This document shows, piece after piece, positions 27,956-36,595 of a DNA stretch of 64,000 nucleotides. Below the pieces are notes generated by a model. That model was given only the letters and a program-made list of their open reading frames with translations. It was not told the origin of the DNA and searched no databases. The stretch lies in NCBI GenBank assembly GCA_910588245.1, contig CAJUQP010000011.1, forward strand, positions 1-64,000. The letters are read 5' to 3'. A program made the position numbers and the translations under genes. Positions within the stretch are counted from its first letter, which is position 1; each line of letters starts with the position of its first letter. Origin of the DNA: an uncultured Muribaculaceae bacterium (GTDB lineage: Bacteria > Bacteroidota > Bacteroidia > Bacteroidales > Muribaculaceae).

Positions 27956-28005
27956 AGTTTGTCTCGGGCGCCGCCGGGGGAAGGCGACATCCGGGAAATG
28001 ACATG

Positions 28006-28013
28006 CAAAATTA
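28006..28013 (-). promoter_or_regulatory. -7 promoter box of tamB
   Basis: TAATTTTG on the minus strand is an exact match, 51 nt before the tamB ATG. It is divergent from the tsaD promoter. Confidence 0.65.
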
Positions 28014-28122
28014 ATCATTTTCCACCATATAAGCACTACATTTCCATTCTTAGCCATCTATTTTTTTGACCTCCTCCCGACATTATTGACGCCGTGCGTT
28101 TTGACATTTCAACTAATTACGC

Positions 28123-28130
28123 TAACTTTG
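28123..28130 (+). promoter_or_regulatory. -7 promoter box of tsaD
   Basis: TAACTTTG is an exact match. The expected start is near 28135, giving a leader of about 16 nt before ATG 28151. Confidence 0.65.
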
Positions 28131-28150
28131 CATGGAAAAAAGATATCTGA

Positions 28151-29167
28151 ATGAGTGTAAATATACTGGGCATAGAATCCTCGTGCGACGACACTTCAGC
28201 AGCCGTGATCTCCGACGGTTGCCTGCGGAGCAACGTCATAGCGAGCCAGAAAGTGCATGAGGCATACGGCGGAGTAGTGCCCGAGCTCGCTTCAAGAGCC
28301 CACCAGCAAAACATAGTTCCCGTAGTCAGTGAAGCACTGCGCCAGGCAGGCATCGACAAGTCGGAGGTCACAGCCATCGCTTTTACGCGCGGCCCCGGGC
28401 TGCTTGGTTCCCTCCTCGTAGGCACTTCATTTGCCAAAGGCATGGCTGTAGGCCTTGACATTCCTCTGGTTGACGTCAATCACCTCCACGCCCACATACT
28501 CTCTCACTTCATACGGAAGCAGCCTGAAGATCCGGTGCCCGATTTTCCCTTCATGTGTCTTCTCGTGTCGGGTGGCAATTCTCAGATTGTAGTGGCTCGC
28601 AGTCCTTACGACATGGAGATAGTAGGCAAGACCATCGATGATGCCGCCGGAGAGGCTTTCGACAAATGCGCCAAGGTAATGGGCCTCCCCTATCCCGGCG
28701 GACCGCATATCGACCGGCTCGCGGCTGTCGGCAATCCGAAAGCTTTCCGGTTCAGCAAACCACATATCCCGGGCCTCGACTATTCTTTCAGCGGACTCAA
28801 GACATCGTTCCTGTATACTCTCCGCGACAATCTCAGGGAAGATCCGGATTTCATCCGCAATAACGAGGCTGATCTCGCGGCTTCCCTGCAGGCCACTATC
28901 ATCGACATCCTCATGGACAAGCTCGGGCAGGCCCTCGACAGATATCCGGTGGAACACATAGCCATCGGGGGAGGCGTATCGGCCAATTCAGGAGTAAGGG
29001 ACGCTGTCGCGGACTTCTGCCGTCGCAAGGGGGTAAGGGCATGGATTCCCGAAAGAGCCTTCACCACCGACAACGCAGCCATGGTCGCCGCCGCCGGTTA
29101 TTTCAAATATCTCTCTAACCAATTTTGTGACCTCTCACTGCCGCCGTATTCAAGGGTGACGGTCTGA
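28151..29167 (+). CDS. tsaD: tRNA threonylcarbamoyladenosine transferase TsaD
   Basis: This 338-residue enzyme transfers the threonylcarbamoyl group to A37 of ANN-decoding tRNAs, with TsaB and TsaE. The metal ligands are H111 and H115 in NHLHAHILSHF. The ASKR-fold nucleotide motifs are GIESSCDDTSAAV at the start and AIGGGVSANSGVR near residue 270. Full family length. The cinA-like gene follows after 16 nt. Confidence 0.97.
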   Translation: MSVNILGIESSCDDTSAAVISDGCLRSNVIASQKVHEAYGGVVPELASRAHQQNIVPVVSEALRQAGIDKSEVTAIAFTRGPGLLGSLLVGTSFAKGMAVGLDIPLVDVNHLHAHILSHFIRKQPEDPVPDFPFMCLLVSGGNSQIVVARSPYDMEIVGKTIDDAAGEAFDKCAKVMGLPYPGGPHIDRLAAVGNPKAFRFSKPHIPGLDYSFSGLKTSFLYTLRDNLREDPDFIRNNEADLAASLQATIIDILMDKLGQALDRYPVEHIAIGGGVSANSGVRDAVADFCRRKGVRAWIPERAFTTDNAAMVAAAGYFKYLSNQFCDLSLPPYSRVTV

Positions 29168-29183
29168 ATTCCCAATCTGCGAA

Positions 29184-29984
29184 ATGGAAAAGACAACTCA
29201 CTACAACACTGAAAAAGACAAGAAGGCCAAAAATCTCCACAAGGAGACACGCCACATCGTCATCTACGGCTACACACGTCAGGAGCTCGCCAAAGTCATG
29301 AAGCATTTCGAGGCCCAGCTACCGGAGTTCGTAAAGATCACGATCGAATCATCCAACCTTGTGACCAAGATCACCCTGACGGGAATGAACTCTGGAGTGG
29401 AAATGCTCCGCTTCAAGATGAACCGCTATCACAACAATCTCAACGAGATTTTTTCCAAAGAGGTGGTCACGACCGAAGACAAATCAATAGCACAGGTGCT
29501 TGGCGAACTTCTCACGGAACGAGAACTGACCGTGGCTTGTGCGGAAAGTTGCACCGGTGGCAACCTCGCACACCGCATAGTGCAGGTGCCCGGTTCGTCA
29601 GCCTATTTCCTCGGAAGCATCGTCAGCTATTCCAACGATGTGAAAGCAGAAGTGCTCAGTGTGCCTCGCAGCGACATATCGGCCCATGGAGCTGTAAGCA
29701 AACCCGTAGTGGAGGCTATGGCAAGAGGGGCAGCCGCCCTGATGAAGAGCGACTGCGCGATAGCCACATCCGGAATCGCAGGTCCTGACGGTGGAACCAG
29801 ATATAAGCCCGTAGGGACTGTATGGATAGCTGTCAAGTATGGCGAAAGAGTTGTGAGCGAATGCCTCCACTTCAACGGAGACCGCAATCAGGTGATCGAG
29901 AGCGCCACAAACCACGGCATGGTCATGCTCATCAATCTTCTCCGCAACAACTACGAAATGCAGGAAGACCTTAACGACGACTGA
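29184..29984 (+). CDS. CinA-type nicotinamide-nucleotide amidohydrolase lacking the N-terminal CinA domain
   Basis: This is a 266-residue protein. Residues 95-255 are the CinA C-terminal (PncC) deamidase domain, with AESCTGG at 120-126, SYSNDVK and ATSGIAGPDGG. This domain deamidates nicotinamide mononucleotide in NAD recycling. The preceding 70 residues, up to EVVTTEDKSIAQVLGELL, look like the middle KH-type domain of full-length CinA. The usual N-terminal MoCF-like domain (COG1058) is absent. The frame starts 16 nt after tsaD with a clean ATG, and no remnant of the missing domain lies upstream. It is probably expressed from the tsaD promoter. Confidence 0.85.
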   Translation: MEKTTHYNTEKDKKAKNLHKETRHIVIYGYTRQELAKVMKHFEAQLPEFVKITIESSNLVTKITLTGMNSGVEMLRFKMNRYHNNLNEIFSKEVVTTEDKSIAQVLGELLTERELTVACAESCTGGNLAHRIVQVPGSSAYFLGSIVSYSNDVKAEVLSVPRSDISAHGAVSKPVVEAMARGAAALMKSDCAIATSGIAGPDGGTRYKPVGTVWIAVKYGERVVSECLHFNGDRNQVIESATNHGMVMLINLLRNNYEMQEDLNDD

Positions 29985-30140
29985 TACACCATTTTTGCGA
30001 TGCACTTTCTTCCGCCATGTTGAAGTGATCTCAGATCATTAGAGGCCTTTTGTCGCTCTAAAGCCGCCTGCGAATGCGTGAGAAAAAGTATATAACAAAA
30101 AAGGCTGCCGAAAAAATTTGCACAATTCAGTAATTATTAC

Positions 30141-30238
30141 TAATTTTGCACCCGGTTTGTGGGCACATCCTTTAAAACCGCCAATCTGATGCGCCTGGCG
30201 GTGATATGAGAACTGAGATGGCGGCCTCAAGCCTTGAG
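30141..30238 (+). promoter_or_regulatory. Promoter and structured leader of the rpmB-rpmG-DUF4295 operon
   Basis: TAATTTTG at 30141-30148 is an exact -7 box. The roughly 115-nt leader contains a perfect 7-bp stem (ACCGCCA/TGGCGGT, 30177-30202) with a 12-nt loop. A short CTCAA/TTGAG hairpin at 30226-30238 follows, with AATTTTTATT after it. A ribosomal-protein leader that controls the operon is possible. No match to a known leader class was recognised. Confidence 0.5.
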
Positions 30239-30269
30239 AATTTTTATTGAATATAAAAAATTAACAGCC

Positions 30270-30533
30270 ATGTCAAAAGTTTGTCAGATTTCAGGCAAAA
30301 AGGCTTCCGTGGGCAATAATGTTTCCCACTCGAAGCGTCGCACCAAACGCAAATTCAATGTCAACCTTCACAGGAAGAAATTCTATTGGGTTGAGCAGGA
30401 TATGTGGATCGAGCTCAATGTTTCGGCCCATGCTCTCCGCACAATCAACAAGATCGGACTCAACGCCGCTCTTAAAAAGGCTGAGAAAGAAGGCAATCTC
30501 GACTTCAAAGACATCACAATCGTTTCTCTTTAA
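30270..30533 (+). CDS. rpmB: 50S ribosomal protein bL28
   Basis: This 87-residue basic protein has the family's CQISGKKASVGNNVSHSKR start and the RKFNVNLHRKKFYW motif. ATG 30270 is preferred to a frame start at 30234 because the family begins with MSKVCQ. It is the first gene of a three-gene ribosomal cluster. Confidence 0.97.
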   Translation: MSKVCQISGKKASVGNNVSHSKRRTKRKFNVNLHRKKFYWVEQDMWIELNVSAHALRTINKIGLNAALKKAEKEGNLDFKDITIVSL

Positions 30534-30549
30534 TCAGAATTTCTAAACT

Positions 30550-30738
30550 ATGGCAAAGAAAGCTAAAGGCAACAGAGTGCAGGTTATACTTGAATGCACC
30601 GAACACAAAGCCAGCGGTATGCCCGGAATGTCAAGATACATCACCACCAAAAACCGCAAGAACACAACAGGACGTCTGGAGTTGAAAAAATACAACCCCA
30701 TCCTTAAGAGAATGACTATCCACAAAGAAATAAAATAA
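30550..30738 (+). CDS. rpmG: 50S ribosomal protein bL33
   Basis: This is a 62-residue protein with the bL33 pattern VQVILECTEHK and YITTKNRKNTTGRLELKKYN. It lacks the CxxC zinc pairs of some paralogues, so it is the zinc-free form. It lies 16 nt after rpmB. Confidence 0.97.
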   Translation: MAKKAKGNRVQVILECTEHKASGMPGMSRYITTKNRKNTTGRLELKKYNPILKRMTIHKEIK

Positions 30739-30751
30739 GCATCCCTGACCC

Positions 30752-30901
30752 ATGGCAAAAAAAACCGTCGCGTCTCTTCAGAAAGGCGAAGGACGCACCT
30801 ACAGCAAAATAATTAAGATGGAGAAATCTCCCAAGACAGGCGCTTATGTCTTCAAAGAGGAAATGGTGCCCAACGACGCAGTTCAGGCTGCCCTCAAATA
30901 A
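30752..30901 (+). CDS. DUF4295 small basic protein of the L28-L33 cluster
   Basis: This is a 49-residue frame starting MAKKTVASLQKGEG and ending VQAALK, 13 nt after rpmG and before a strong terminator. In Bacteroidota a DUF4295 protein regularly follows bL28 and bL33, which suggests a ribosome-linked role, but the function is not established. Confidence 0.9.
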   Translation: MAKKTVASLQKGEGRTYSKIIKMEKSPKTGAYVFKEEMVPNDAVQAALK

Positions 30902-30927
30902 TAACGGAATCAACCATACCGACATAG

Positions 30928-30964
30928 TTCGCTCCTGCATATCCGGTAGATATGCAGGAGCGAA
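30928..30964 (+). terminator. Terminator of the rpmB operon
   Basis: A perfect 15-bp stem (TTCGCTCCTGCATAT and its complement) with a 7-nt loop is followed by TGTCTTTT. Confidence 0.9.
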
Positions 30965-31031
30965 TGTCTTTTCATGAAGCTGTCATAAGACTGCAACAGC
31001 ACATGCGTCATCCGCCACTTTCCGACAATAC

Positions 31032-31074
31032 ATAATATGGTCCTGACTTGATACCGAAGTCAGGACCATATTAT
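31032..31074. terminator. Second terminator, serving lpxA on the minus strand
   Basis: An 18-bp perfect stem with a 7-nt loop lies 52 bp downstream of the lpxA stop (minus direction). Being symmetrical, it can also back up the rpmB terminator. Confidence 0.85.
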
Positions 31075-31125
31075 ATTGACGTCTGCGGTATATATATACC
31101 GACAGTCCTGTCAATGAGCGCTCCC

Positions 31126-31899
31126 TTAAATAGCGGAACGAATCACACCGCGTTCGGAATTGACGACGAAGTTGACGATCTCATCGCGATATTTCGACTC
31201 AGGAAGAGTGTCCTGAATCAAGCGAACGGCATTGGTAACATTGAGATCACTAAGGTAAAGCAGACGATAGATCTCCCCTATGGCCTGTATGTCCTCCTGA
31301 GAAAAACCACGGCGGTGGAGACCCACAGTGTTTAGACCGACATATGAGATCGGCTCACGGGCAGCCTTCACGAAAGGAGGAATATCCTTATTCACAAGGG
31401 CACCCCCCTGGAGCATGATATTGCGGCCAAGATGACAGAACTGATGCACGAGACATCCACCTCCAAGCACCGCGCAGTCGTCTACGACAACTTCGCCGGC
31501 AAGCTGGCAATTGTTTGACATTATGACCCCGTTGCCTACATGGCAGTCGTGAGCCACATGATTGTAAGCCATGATCAGACAGCCTGAGCCCACTACGGTC
31601 TTCCCTTTTGAGGCAGTACCGCGGTTCACTGTCACACATTCACGCAGAGTGGTGCCGTCGCCGACATAGGCAAAAGTCTCCTCACCACGGAATTTAAGAT
31701 CCTGGGGAATCGCGGCTACCACGGCCCCGGGAAATATCCTCACTCCCGAGCCGATCCTGGCTCCGGGATAGATAGTGACATTGCCGTGTATCTCACAATT
31801 GTCGCCTATCTCTACATTCTCATAGATATTCGTGAAGTTGCCTATCTTCACGTTATTTCCAATCTTCGCGTCCGGATGGACGTAATACATTTGATTCAT
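31126..31899 (-). CDS. lpxA: UDP-N-acetylglucosamine O-acyltransferase LpxA
   Basis: This 257-residue cytoplasmic enzyme catalyses the first acylation of lipid A synthesis, with acyl-ACP as donor. The left-handed beta-helix is built from hexapeptide repeats through residue 185, and the catalytic histidine lies in AYNHVAHDCHVGN. The C-terminal helical domain is typical. ATG codons at 31899 and 31890 are both possible starts. It is the last gene of lpxD-lpxC/fabZ-lpxA. Confidence 0.96.
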   Translation of the reverse strand: MNQMYYVHPDAKIGNNVKIGNFTNIYENVEIGDNCEIHGNVTIYPGARIGSGVRIFPGAVVAAIPQDLKFRGEETFAYVGDGTTLRECVTVNRGTASKGKTVVGSGCLIMAYNHVAHDCHVGNGVIMSNNCQLAGEVVVDDCAVLGGGCLVHQFCHLGRNIMLQGGALVNKDIPPFVKAAREPISYVGLNTVGLHRRGFSQEDIQAIGEIYRLLYLSDLNVTNAVRLIQDTLPESKYRDEIVNFVVNSERGVIRSAI

Positions 31900-31928
31900 T
31901 TCTGTTTGCTGGGTTCTGTGGAGAGTGT

Positions 31929-33311
31929 TTACTTGTTTTTGATTATCTGAGCCATAAACTCAGCCTCACAGACTATCCGCTCGCCGACGAAAGCATATCC
32001 CTTCACCACAGCGCATCCCCTGCGGATTTCCGTCATCAAGCTGACATTCATCAGAAGCGTATTGCCTGGAACGACTTTCTGGCGGAACTTCACATTGTCT
32101 ATCTTGAGAAAATATGTGCTGTATTTCTCAGGGTCTTCCAGATAGTTGAGCACAAGTACTCCTGCAGCCTGCGCCATGGCTTCGACCTGAAGCACTCCGG
32201 GCATTACAGGCTCCTGAGGGAAATGACCCTGAAAAAAAGGTTCGTTGACAGTAACGTTCTTGACAGCCACGCAATGCTTGCGGTCAATCTCAATCACCTT
32301 GTCGATAAGCAGGAACGGATAACGATGAGGAAGAAGCTTGCGTATGCCGTTGACATCAATTACAGGCTCGATGTTGGGATTATAGTAGGGAGACTGGATT
32401 TCCGTGTGGCGCACCTCCTTGCGGATCATGCGTGTGAACTTGTTGTTGACAGTATGGCCGGGACGTACGGCCACTACCCTTCCCTTAAGAGGACGACCGA
32501 TCAGAGCTATGTCGCCGATCACATCCATGAGTTTATGGCGGGCAGGCTCGTTGTCCCATTTAAGAGGGGTCGGATTGATATAGCCCAGACGATCGAGACT
32601 CATATGATCGACACCGACGAGATCACAGATATGATCGATGCTCTCCTGGCTTACCTGCTCGTCATAGATAACTATTGCATTGTCGAGATCCCCGCCTTTT
32701 ATGAGACCATGCTGCAGAAGCGCCTCTATCTCCCTGACAAACACGAATGTGCGCGCGCTCGCAACCTCCTGGCTGAATTCTGAAAGATCATCGAGCATGG
32801 CGAATTGGTTGGGAAGCACCTTTGAATTATATTCCACCATCACTTCAACGCTGAAGTGGTCGTCAGGATAGATGGTCACCACTGAGCCGGACTGGTCGTC
32901 CTTGAATCTCATCTTCTCCTTGATAATATAGAAATCCTTGTCTTCCTTCTGTTCCACTACTCCGACCTCGTCTATCTTCTCCACATACTGGATAGCGCTT
33001 CCATCAAGAATCGGAAGCTCCGGGCCGTTCACCTCTATCAGGCAGTTGTCGATTCCGGCAGCATAGAGCGCGGCTATCGCATGCTCAACCGTGCTTACCT
33101 TCACTCCGTTCTTGCCCAGGACGGTGCCTCGGGTGGTGTCGACCACATTCTCGGCCAAAGCCTCTATCTCGGGGCATCCCTCGACATCTATACGACGGAA
33201 CCTATAGCCGTGATTGTCAGGGGCAGGATTGAAGGTTGCAGTGATCTCCATGCCTGAATGCAGGCCTTTTCCGCTAAGTGTGAAAGGCGCCTGAAGTGTT
33301 AGTTGTTTCAT
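31929..33311 (-). CDS. lpxC: Bifunctional LpxC deacetylase / FabZ dehydratase fusion
   Basis: This is a 460-residue fusion. Residues 1-305 are LpxC, the zinc deacetylase that commits to lipid A synthesis, with the zinc ligands in STVEHAIAAL and ARHKLMDVIGD. From about residue 315 FabZ follows, the hydroxyacyl-ACP dehydratase, with HRYPFLLIDKV and GHFPQEPVMPGVLQVEAMAQ. This fusion is characteristic of Bacteroidota and couples lipid A synthesis to fatty-acid supply. Only 1 bp separates it from the lpxD stop. Confidence 0.97.
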   Translation of the reverse strand: MKQLTLQAPFTLSGKGLHSGMEITATFNPAPDNHGYRFRRIDVEGCPEIEALAENVVDTTRGTVLGKNGVKVSTVEHAIAALYAAGIDNCLIEVNGPELPILDGSAIQYVEKIDEVGVVEQKEDKDFYIIKEKMRFKDDQSGSVVTIYPDDHFSVEVMVEYNSKVLPNQFAMLDDLSEFSQEVASARTFVFVREIEALLQHGLIKGGDLDNAIVIYDEQVSQESIDHICDLVGVDHMSLDRLGYINPTPLKWDNEPARHKLMDVIGDIALIGRPLKGRVVAVRPGHTVNNKFTRMIRKEVRHTEIQSPYYNPNIEPVIDVNGIRKLLPHRYPFLLIDKVIEIDRKHCVAVKNVTVNEPFFQGHFPQEPVMPGVLQVEAMAQAAGVLVLNYLEDPEKYSTYFLKIDNVKFRQKVVPGNTLLMNVSLMTEIRRGCAVVKGYAFVGERIVCEAEFMAQIIKNK

Positions 33312-33312
33312 T

Positions 33313-34317
33313 TTATTTGATGTTACGATGTTCTGACAAAAGTTTTCCGAGTTGCTTGATATATACCTGGTTTTTCGCGAACTGACGGGCTTCTATCGCA
33401 GGATAGCCTATCAGGCGCTTCCCGCTCCCCACATTATTCGGTATACCCGACTGGGCACCGAATTCATTGTAATCGCCGACCTTTATATGTCCGGCGAAAC
33501 CGCACTGGCCACCGACCATATTTCCATCGCCGATATGCGTTGATCCGGCGATTCCCGTCTGCGACGCGAACACATTATTATGTCCGATCGAAACATTGTG
33601 GGCCACCTGTATCAGATTGTCAAGCTTTGTTCCGTGTCCTATGGTAGTCTGGCCGAAAGTGGCTCGGTCAATACATGTATTGGCTCCGATCTCCACATCA
33701 TCCTCTATGACTACGATGCCTGTCTGCGGAATCTTCTCAAACACTCCGTCGTGAGGCGCGAAACCGAATCCGTCGGCACCGATCACCGCGCCGGAATGAA
33801 TTATGCACCTCGCGCCTACACGACACCCCTCATATATCTTTACGCCCGCGCGCACGACCGTATCGTCGCCGATACTGACTCCGTCGCCGATATACGCCTG
33901 AGGATATATCCTGACATTACGGCCCAGAGTGACCCCGCGCCCGATATACGCGAACGCCCCGACATACACATGCTCGGGGAGCTCTACCCCTTCTCCTATG
34001 AAACACGGCTGCTCCACACCCTGCGGCACGGGCTTCATGCTCTCAACATAGCGCAAAAGCCCCGCAAGAGTGGCATAAGGATCATCTACCTTTATCAATG
34101 TGGCCTCGAAAGCGCCTTCCGGATTGAAATCTTTCCCCACAAGGACGGCTCCGGCCTTTGTGGTATGGATAAAATGGGAATACTTGGGATTCGCGATGAA
34201 GGACACATCGGCAGGGCCCGCCTCCTCAATCTTGGCAAACCCTGTGATGATTCTGTCGCCATCTCCTTCAACCACACCCCCGGTCAGGGCTGCAAGCCCC
34301 TTAGGTGTTATTTCCAT
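33313..34317 (-). CDS. lpxD: UDP-3-O-acylglucosamine N-acyltransferase LpxD
   Basis: This 334-residue enzyme adds the second acyl chain in lipid A synthesis. The N-terminal uridine-binding domain is followed by a left-handed beta-helix of hexapeptide repeats, with the catalytic histidine in VAHNVSIGHN. The earlier in-frame start at 34323 is a TTG, so ATG 34317 is used. It leads the lpx operon. Its promoter was not found as an exact box, though a degenerate one (GATATTTG) may lie at about 34350-34358. Confidence 0.96.
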   Translation of the reverse strand: MEITPKGLAALTGGVVEGDGDRIITGFAKIEEAGPADVSFIANPKYSHFIHTTKAGAVLVGKDFNPEGAFEATLIKVDDPYATLAGLLRYVESMKPVPQGVEQPCFIGEGVELPEHVYVGAFAYIGRGVTLGRNVRIYPQAYIGDGVSIGDDTVVRAGVKIYEGCRVGARCIIHSGAVIGADGFGFAPHDGVFEKIPQTGIVVIEDDVEIGANTCIDRATFGQTTIGHGTKLDNLIQVAHNVSIGHNNVFASQTGIAGSTHIGDGNMVGGQCGFAGHIKVGDYNEFGAQSGIPNNVGSGKRLIGYPAIEARQFAKNQVYIKQLGKLLSEHRNIK

Positions 34318-34461
34318 GATCAATTTCTAACTGATGGATAAATTTTTTGCAAATATCGGCATTTTTTCCTTAATAGCCTATTATTATTGCATTAAACTTG
34401 CCTAAAACTCCATAATATTTTAATATTTCAATTTTTTCTTGATTGGATGAAGAATATTTGC

Positions 34462-34469
34462 TACATTTG
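34462..34469 (+). promoter_or_regulatory. -7 promoter box of the methylmalonyl-CoA decarboxylase operon
   Basis: TACATTTG matches TAnnTTTG. The leader to the mce ATG is about 80 nt and AT-rich. Confidence 0.6.
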
Positions 34470-34553
34470 CACAAAATTGCCATGGAAGATTCATGGCAAT
34501 TCAAACTAAAAAAATAGAAATTAAAAGACAATAACCATTAAATTTCTTCAGAC

Positions 34554-34973
34554 ATGAAAATTTCTCATATCGAACACATCGGCATCGCAGTGCCTGATCT
34601 GGCAAAGGCAATCGAATACTACGAGAACGTTCTCGGACTGAAATGCTACAAGCAGGAAGTCGTGGCAGATCAGAAAGTGACCACAGCATTCTTCAAAGTC
34701 GGCGACACTAAGATCGAACTCCTCGAAGCCACATCGCCCGACAGCACTATCGCCAAGTTCATCGAGAAAAACGGAGGAAGAGGCGGAATGCACCACATGG
34801 CATTCGCAGTGGAAGACGGCGTGGCAAATGCGCTCGCTGAGGTTGAGGAGAAAGGCGTGAAGGTCATCGACAAAGCCCCACGCAAAGGTGCCGACGGTCT
34901 TAACATCGCTTTCCTGCACCCCAAATCGACTGAAGCGGTGCTCACTGAACTCTGTGAGGACCCCAACAAATAA
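34554..34973 (+). CDS. mce: Methylmalonyl-CoA epimerase
   Basis: This 139-residue metalloenzyme interconverts (R)- and (S)-methylmalonyl-CoA. It has the duplicated VOC fold, with metal ligands in ISHIEHIGIAV, MHHMAFAVED and near the C terminus (ESTEAV-like KSTEAVLTELCE). It is first in the operon and feeds the decarboxylase encoded next. Length is normal for the family. Confidence 0.95.
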   Translation: MKISHIEHIGIAVPDLAKAIEYYENVLGLKCYKQEVVADQKVTTAFFKVGDTKIELLEATSPDSTIAKFIEKNGGRGGMHHMAFAVEDGVANALAEVEEKGVKVIDKAPRKGADGLNIAFLHPKSTEAVLTELCEDPNK

Positions 34974-35014
34974 GAGCCTCTTTCTTGAAACACTTAAAAT
35001 TTTTTATTTAATAT

Positions 35015-36568
35015 ATGAGCACACAGCAAGAAAAGATCCAGGAGCTCATCGACAAACGCGCCGAAGCACGTATCGGCGGAGGTGAGAAAGCGATCGACAA
35101 ACAGCATGCTAAAGGCAAATACACAGCGCGTGAGCGCATTGCCCAGCTCCTCGACGAAGGCAGCTTCGAAGAACTTGACATGTTTGTGACACATCGCTGC
35201 ACAAACTTCGGACAAGACAAGAAACACATCCTCGGCGACGGTGTCGTGACCGGGTTCGGAACAATCGACGGCCGTCTCGTCTATATTTTCGCACAAGACT
35301 TCACCGTGTTCGGAGGATCTCTCTCCGAGACCATGGCCCTGAAAATATGCAAGGTGATGGATCTGGCCATGAAGATGGGCGCTCCATGCATCGGACTCAA
35401 CGACTCCGGAGGCGCACGCATACAGGAGGGCATCAACGCCCTGGCAGGCTACGCCGAGATTTTCCAGCGCAACATCATGGCATCGGGAGTAGTGCCCCAG
35501 ATCTCTGCTATACTGGGTCCCTGCGCCGGCGGCGCTGTCTACAGTCCGGCTCTTACCGACTTCACGATCATGGCCAAAGGCATCTCATACATGTTCCTCA
35601 CAGGTCCGTCGGTTGTCAAGACCGTGACAGGCGAAGATGTTACCCAGGAGCAGCTCGGCGGCGCATCTGTCCACTCCTCCAAGAGCGGCGTGACGCATTT
35701 CGCAGCCGAAAACGGTGAGGAGGCCCTTCTCATCATCCGCAAGCTTCTCAGCTACATTCCCCAGAACAACCTCGAGGAGACTCCGCTGCAGCCCTGCGAC
35801 GATCCTATCGACCGTCTTGAGGATGCCCTCAATGAGATCATTCCGGAAAGCGCCAAAATGTCTTACGACATGTATGATGTCATAGGAGCCATCATCGACA
35901 ACGGCGAATTCCTGGAAGTGCAGCGCGATTTCGCCAAGAACATCATCGTGGGCTTCGCAAGATTCAATGGTCAGGCTGTCGGCATAGTAGCCAACCAGCC
36001 TAAAGTGCTCGCCGGCGTCCTCGACTCCAATGCTTCTCGCAAAGCGGCCCGCTTCGTGCGCTTCTGCGATGCATTCAACATTCCTCTTGTCACCCTCGTC
36101 GACGTACCCGGATTCCTTCCCGGAACCGGCCAGGAATATAACGGAGTCATCCTTCATGGAGCCAAACTCCTCTACGCCTATGGAGAAGCCACTGTGCCCA
36201 AAGTGACCGTGACCCTCCGCAAGAGCTATGGTGGAGCACACATCGTGATGAGCTGCAAGCAGCTCCGCGGCGACATCAACTACGCATGGCCTACCTCGGA
36301 GATAGCCGTTATGGGTGCCGAAGGTGCCGTAGGTGTGCTCTATGCCAAGGAAGCCAAAGAACAGGCAGATCCGGCAGCCTACAAGAAAGAGAAAGAGGAG
36401 GAATACCGCAAACTCTTCGCCAATCCCTATCAGGCAGCCAAATACGGATACATCGACGACGTTATCGAACCCCGCAACACGCGTTTCCGTGTGATCCGCG
36501 CCCTTCAGATGCTTGCCACAAAGAAGGTATCCAATCCTCCGAAGAAGCATGGCAACATCCCTCTTTGA
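35015..36568 (+). CDS. mmdA: Methylmalonyl-CoA decarboxylase alpha subunit (carboxyltransferase)
   Basis: This 517-residue carboxyltransferase moves the carboxyl group of (S)-methylmalonyl-CoA to biotin, releasing propionyl-CoA. The two crotonase-like halves show GLNDSGGARIQEG, LGPCAGGAVYSP and, in the second half, DVPGFLPGTGQE. By sequence alone it could be a propionyl-CoA carboxylase beta chain, but the Na+-pump subunits downstream support decarboxylation. Confidence 0.95.
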   Translation: MSTQQEKIQELIDKRAEARIGGGEKAIDKQHAKGKYTARERIAQLLDEGSFEELDMFVTHRCTNFGQDKKHILGDGVVTGFGTIDGRLVYIFAQDFTVFGGSLSETMALKICKVMDLAMKMGAPCIGLNDSGGARIQEGINALAGYAEIFQRNIMASGVVPQISAILGPCAGGAVYSPALTDFTIMAKGISYMFLTGPSVVKTVTGEDVTQEQLGGASVHSSKSGVTHFAAENGEEALLIIRKLLSYIPQNNLEETPLQPCDDPIDRLEDALNEIIPESAKMSYDMYDVIGAIIDNGEFLEVQRDFAKNIIVGFARFNGQAVGIVANQPKVLAGVLDSNASRKAARFVRFCDAFNIPLVTLVDVPGFLPGTGQEYNGVILHGAKLLYAYGEATVPKVTVTLRKSYGGAHIVMSCKQLRGDINYAWPTSEIAVMGAEGAVGVLYAKEAKEQADPAAYKKEKEEEYRKLFANPYQAAKYGYIDDVIEPRNTRFRVIRALQMLATKKVSNPPKKHGNIPL

Positions 36569-36595
36569 TCACACCCCACTGTCAAGCGTCAAATC

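Noticed and set aside
35585..36550. 321-codon frame antisense to mmdA
   Set aside because: Shadow of a strongly conserved carboxyltransferase gene.
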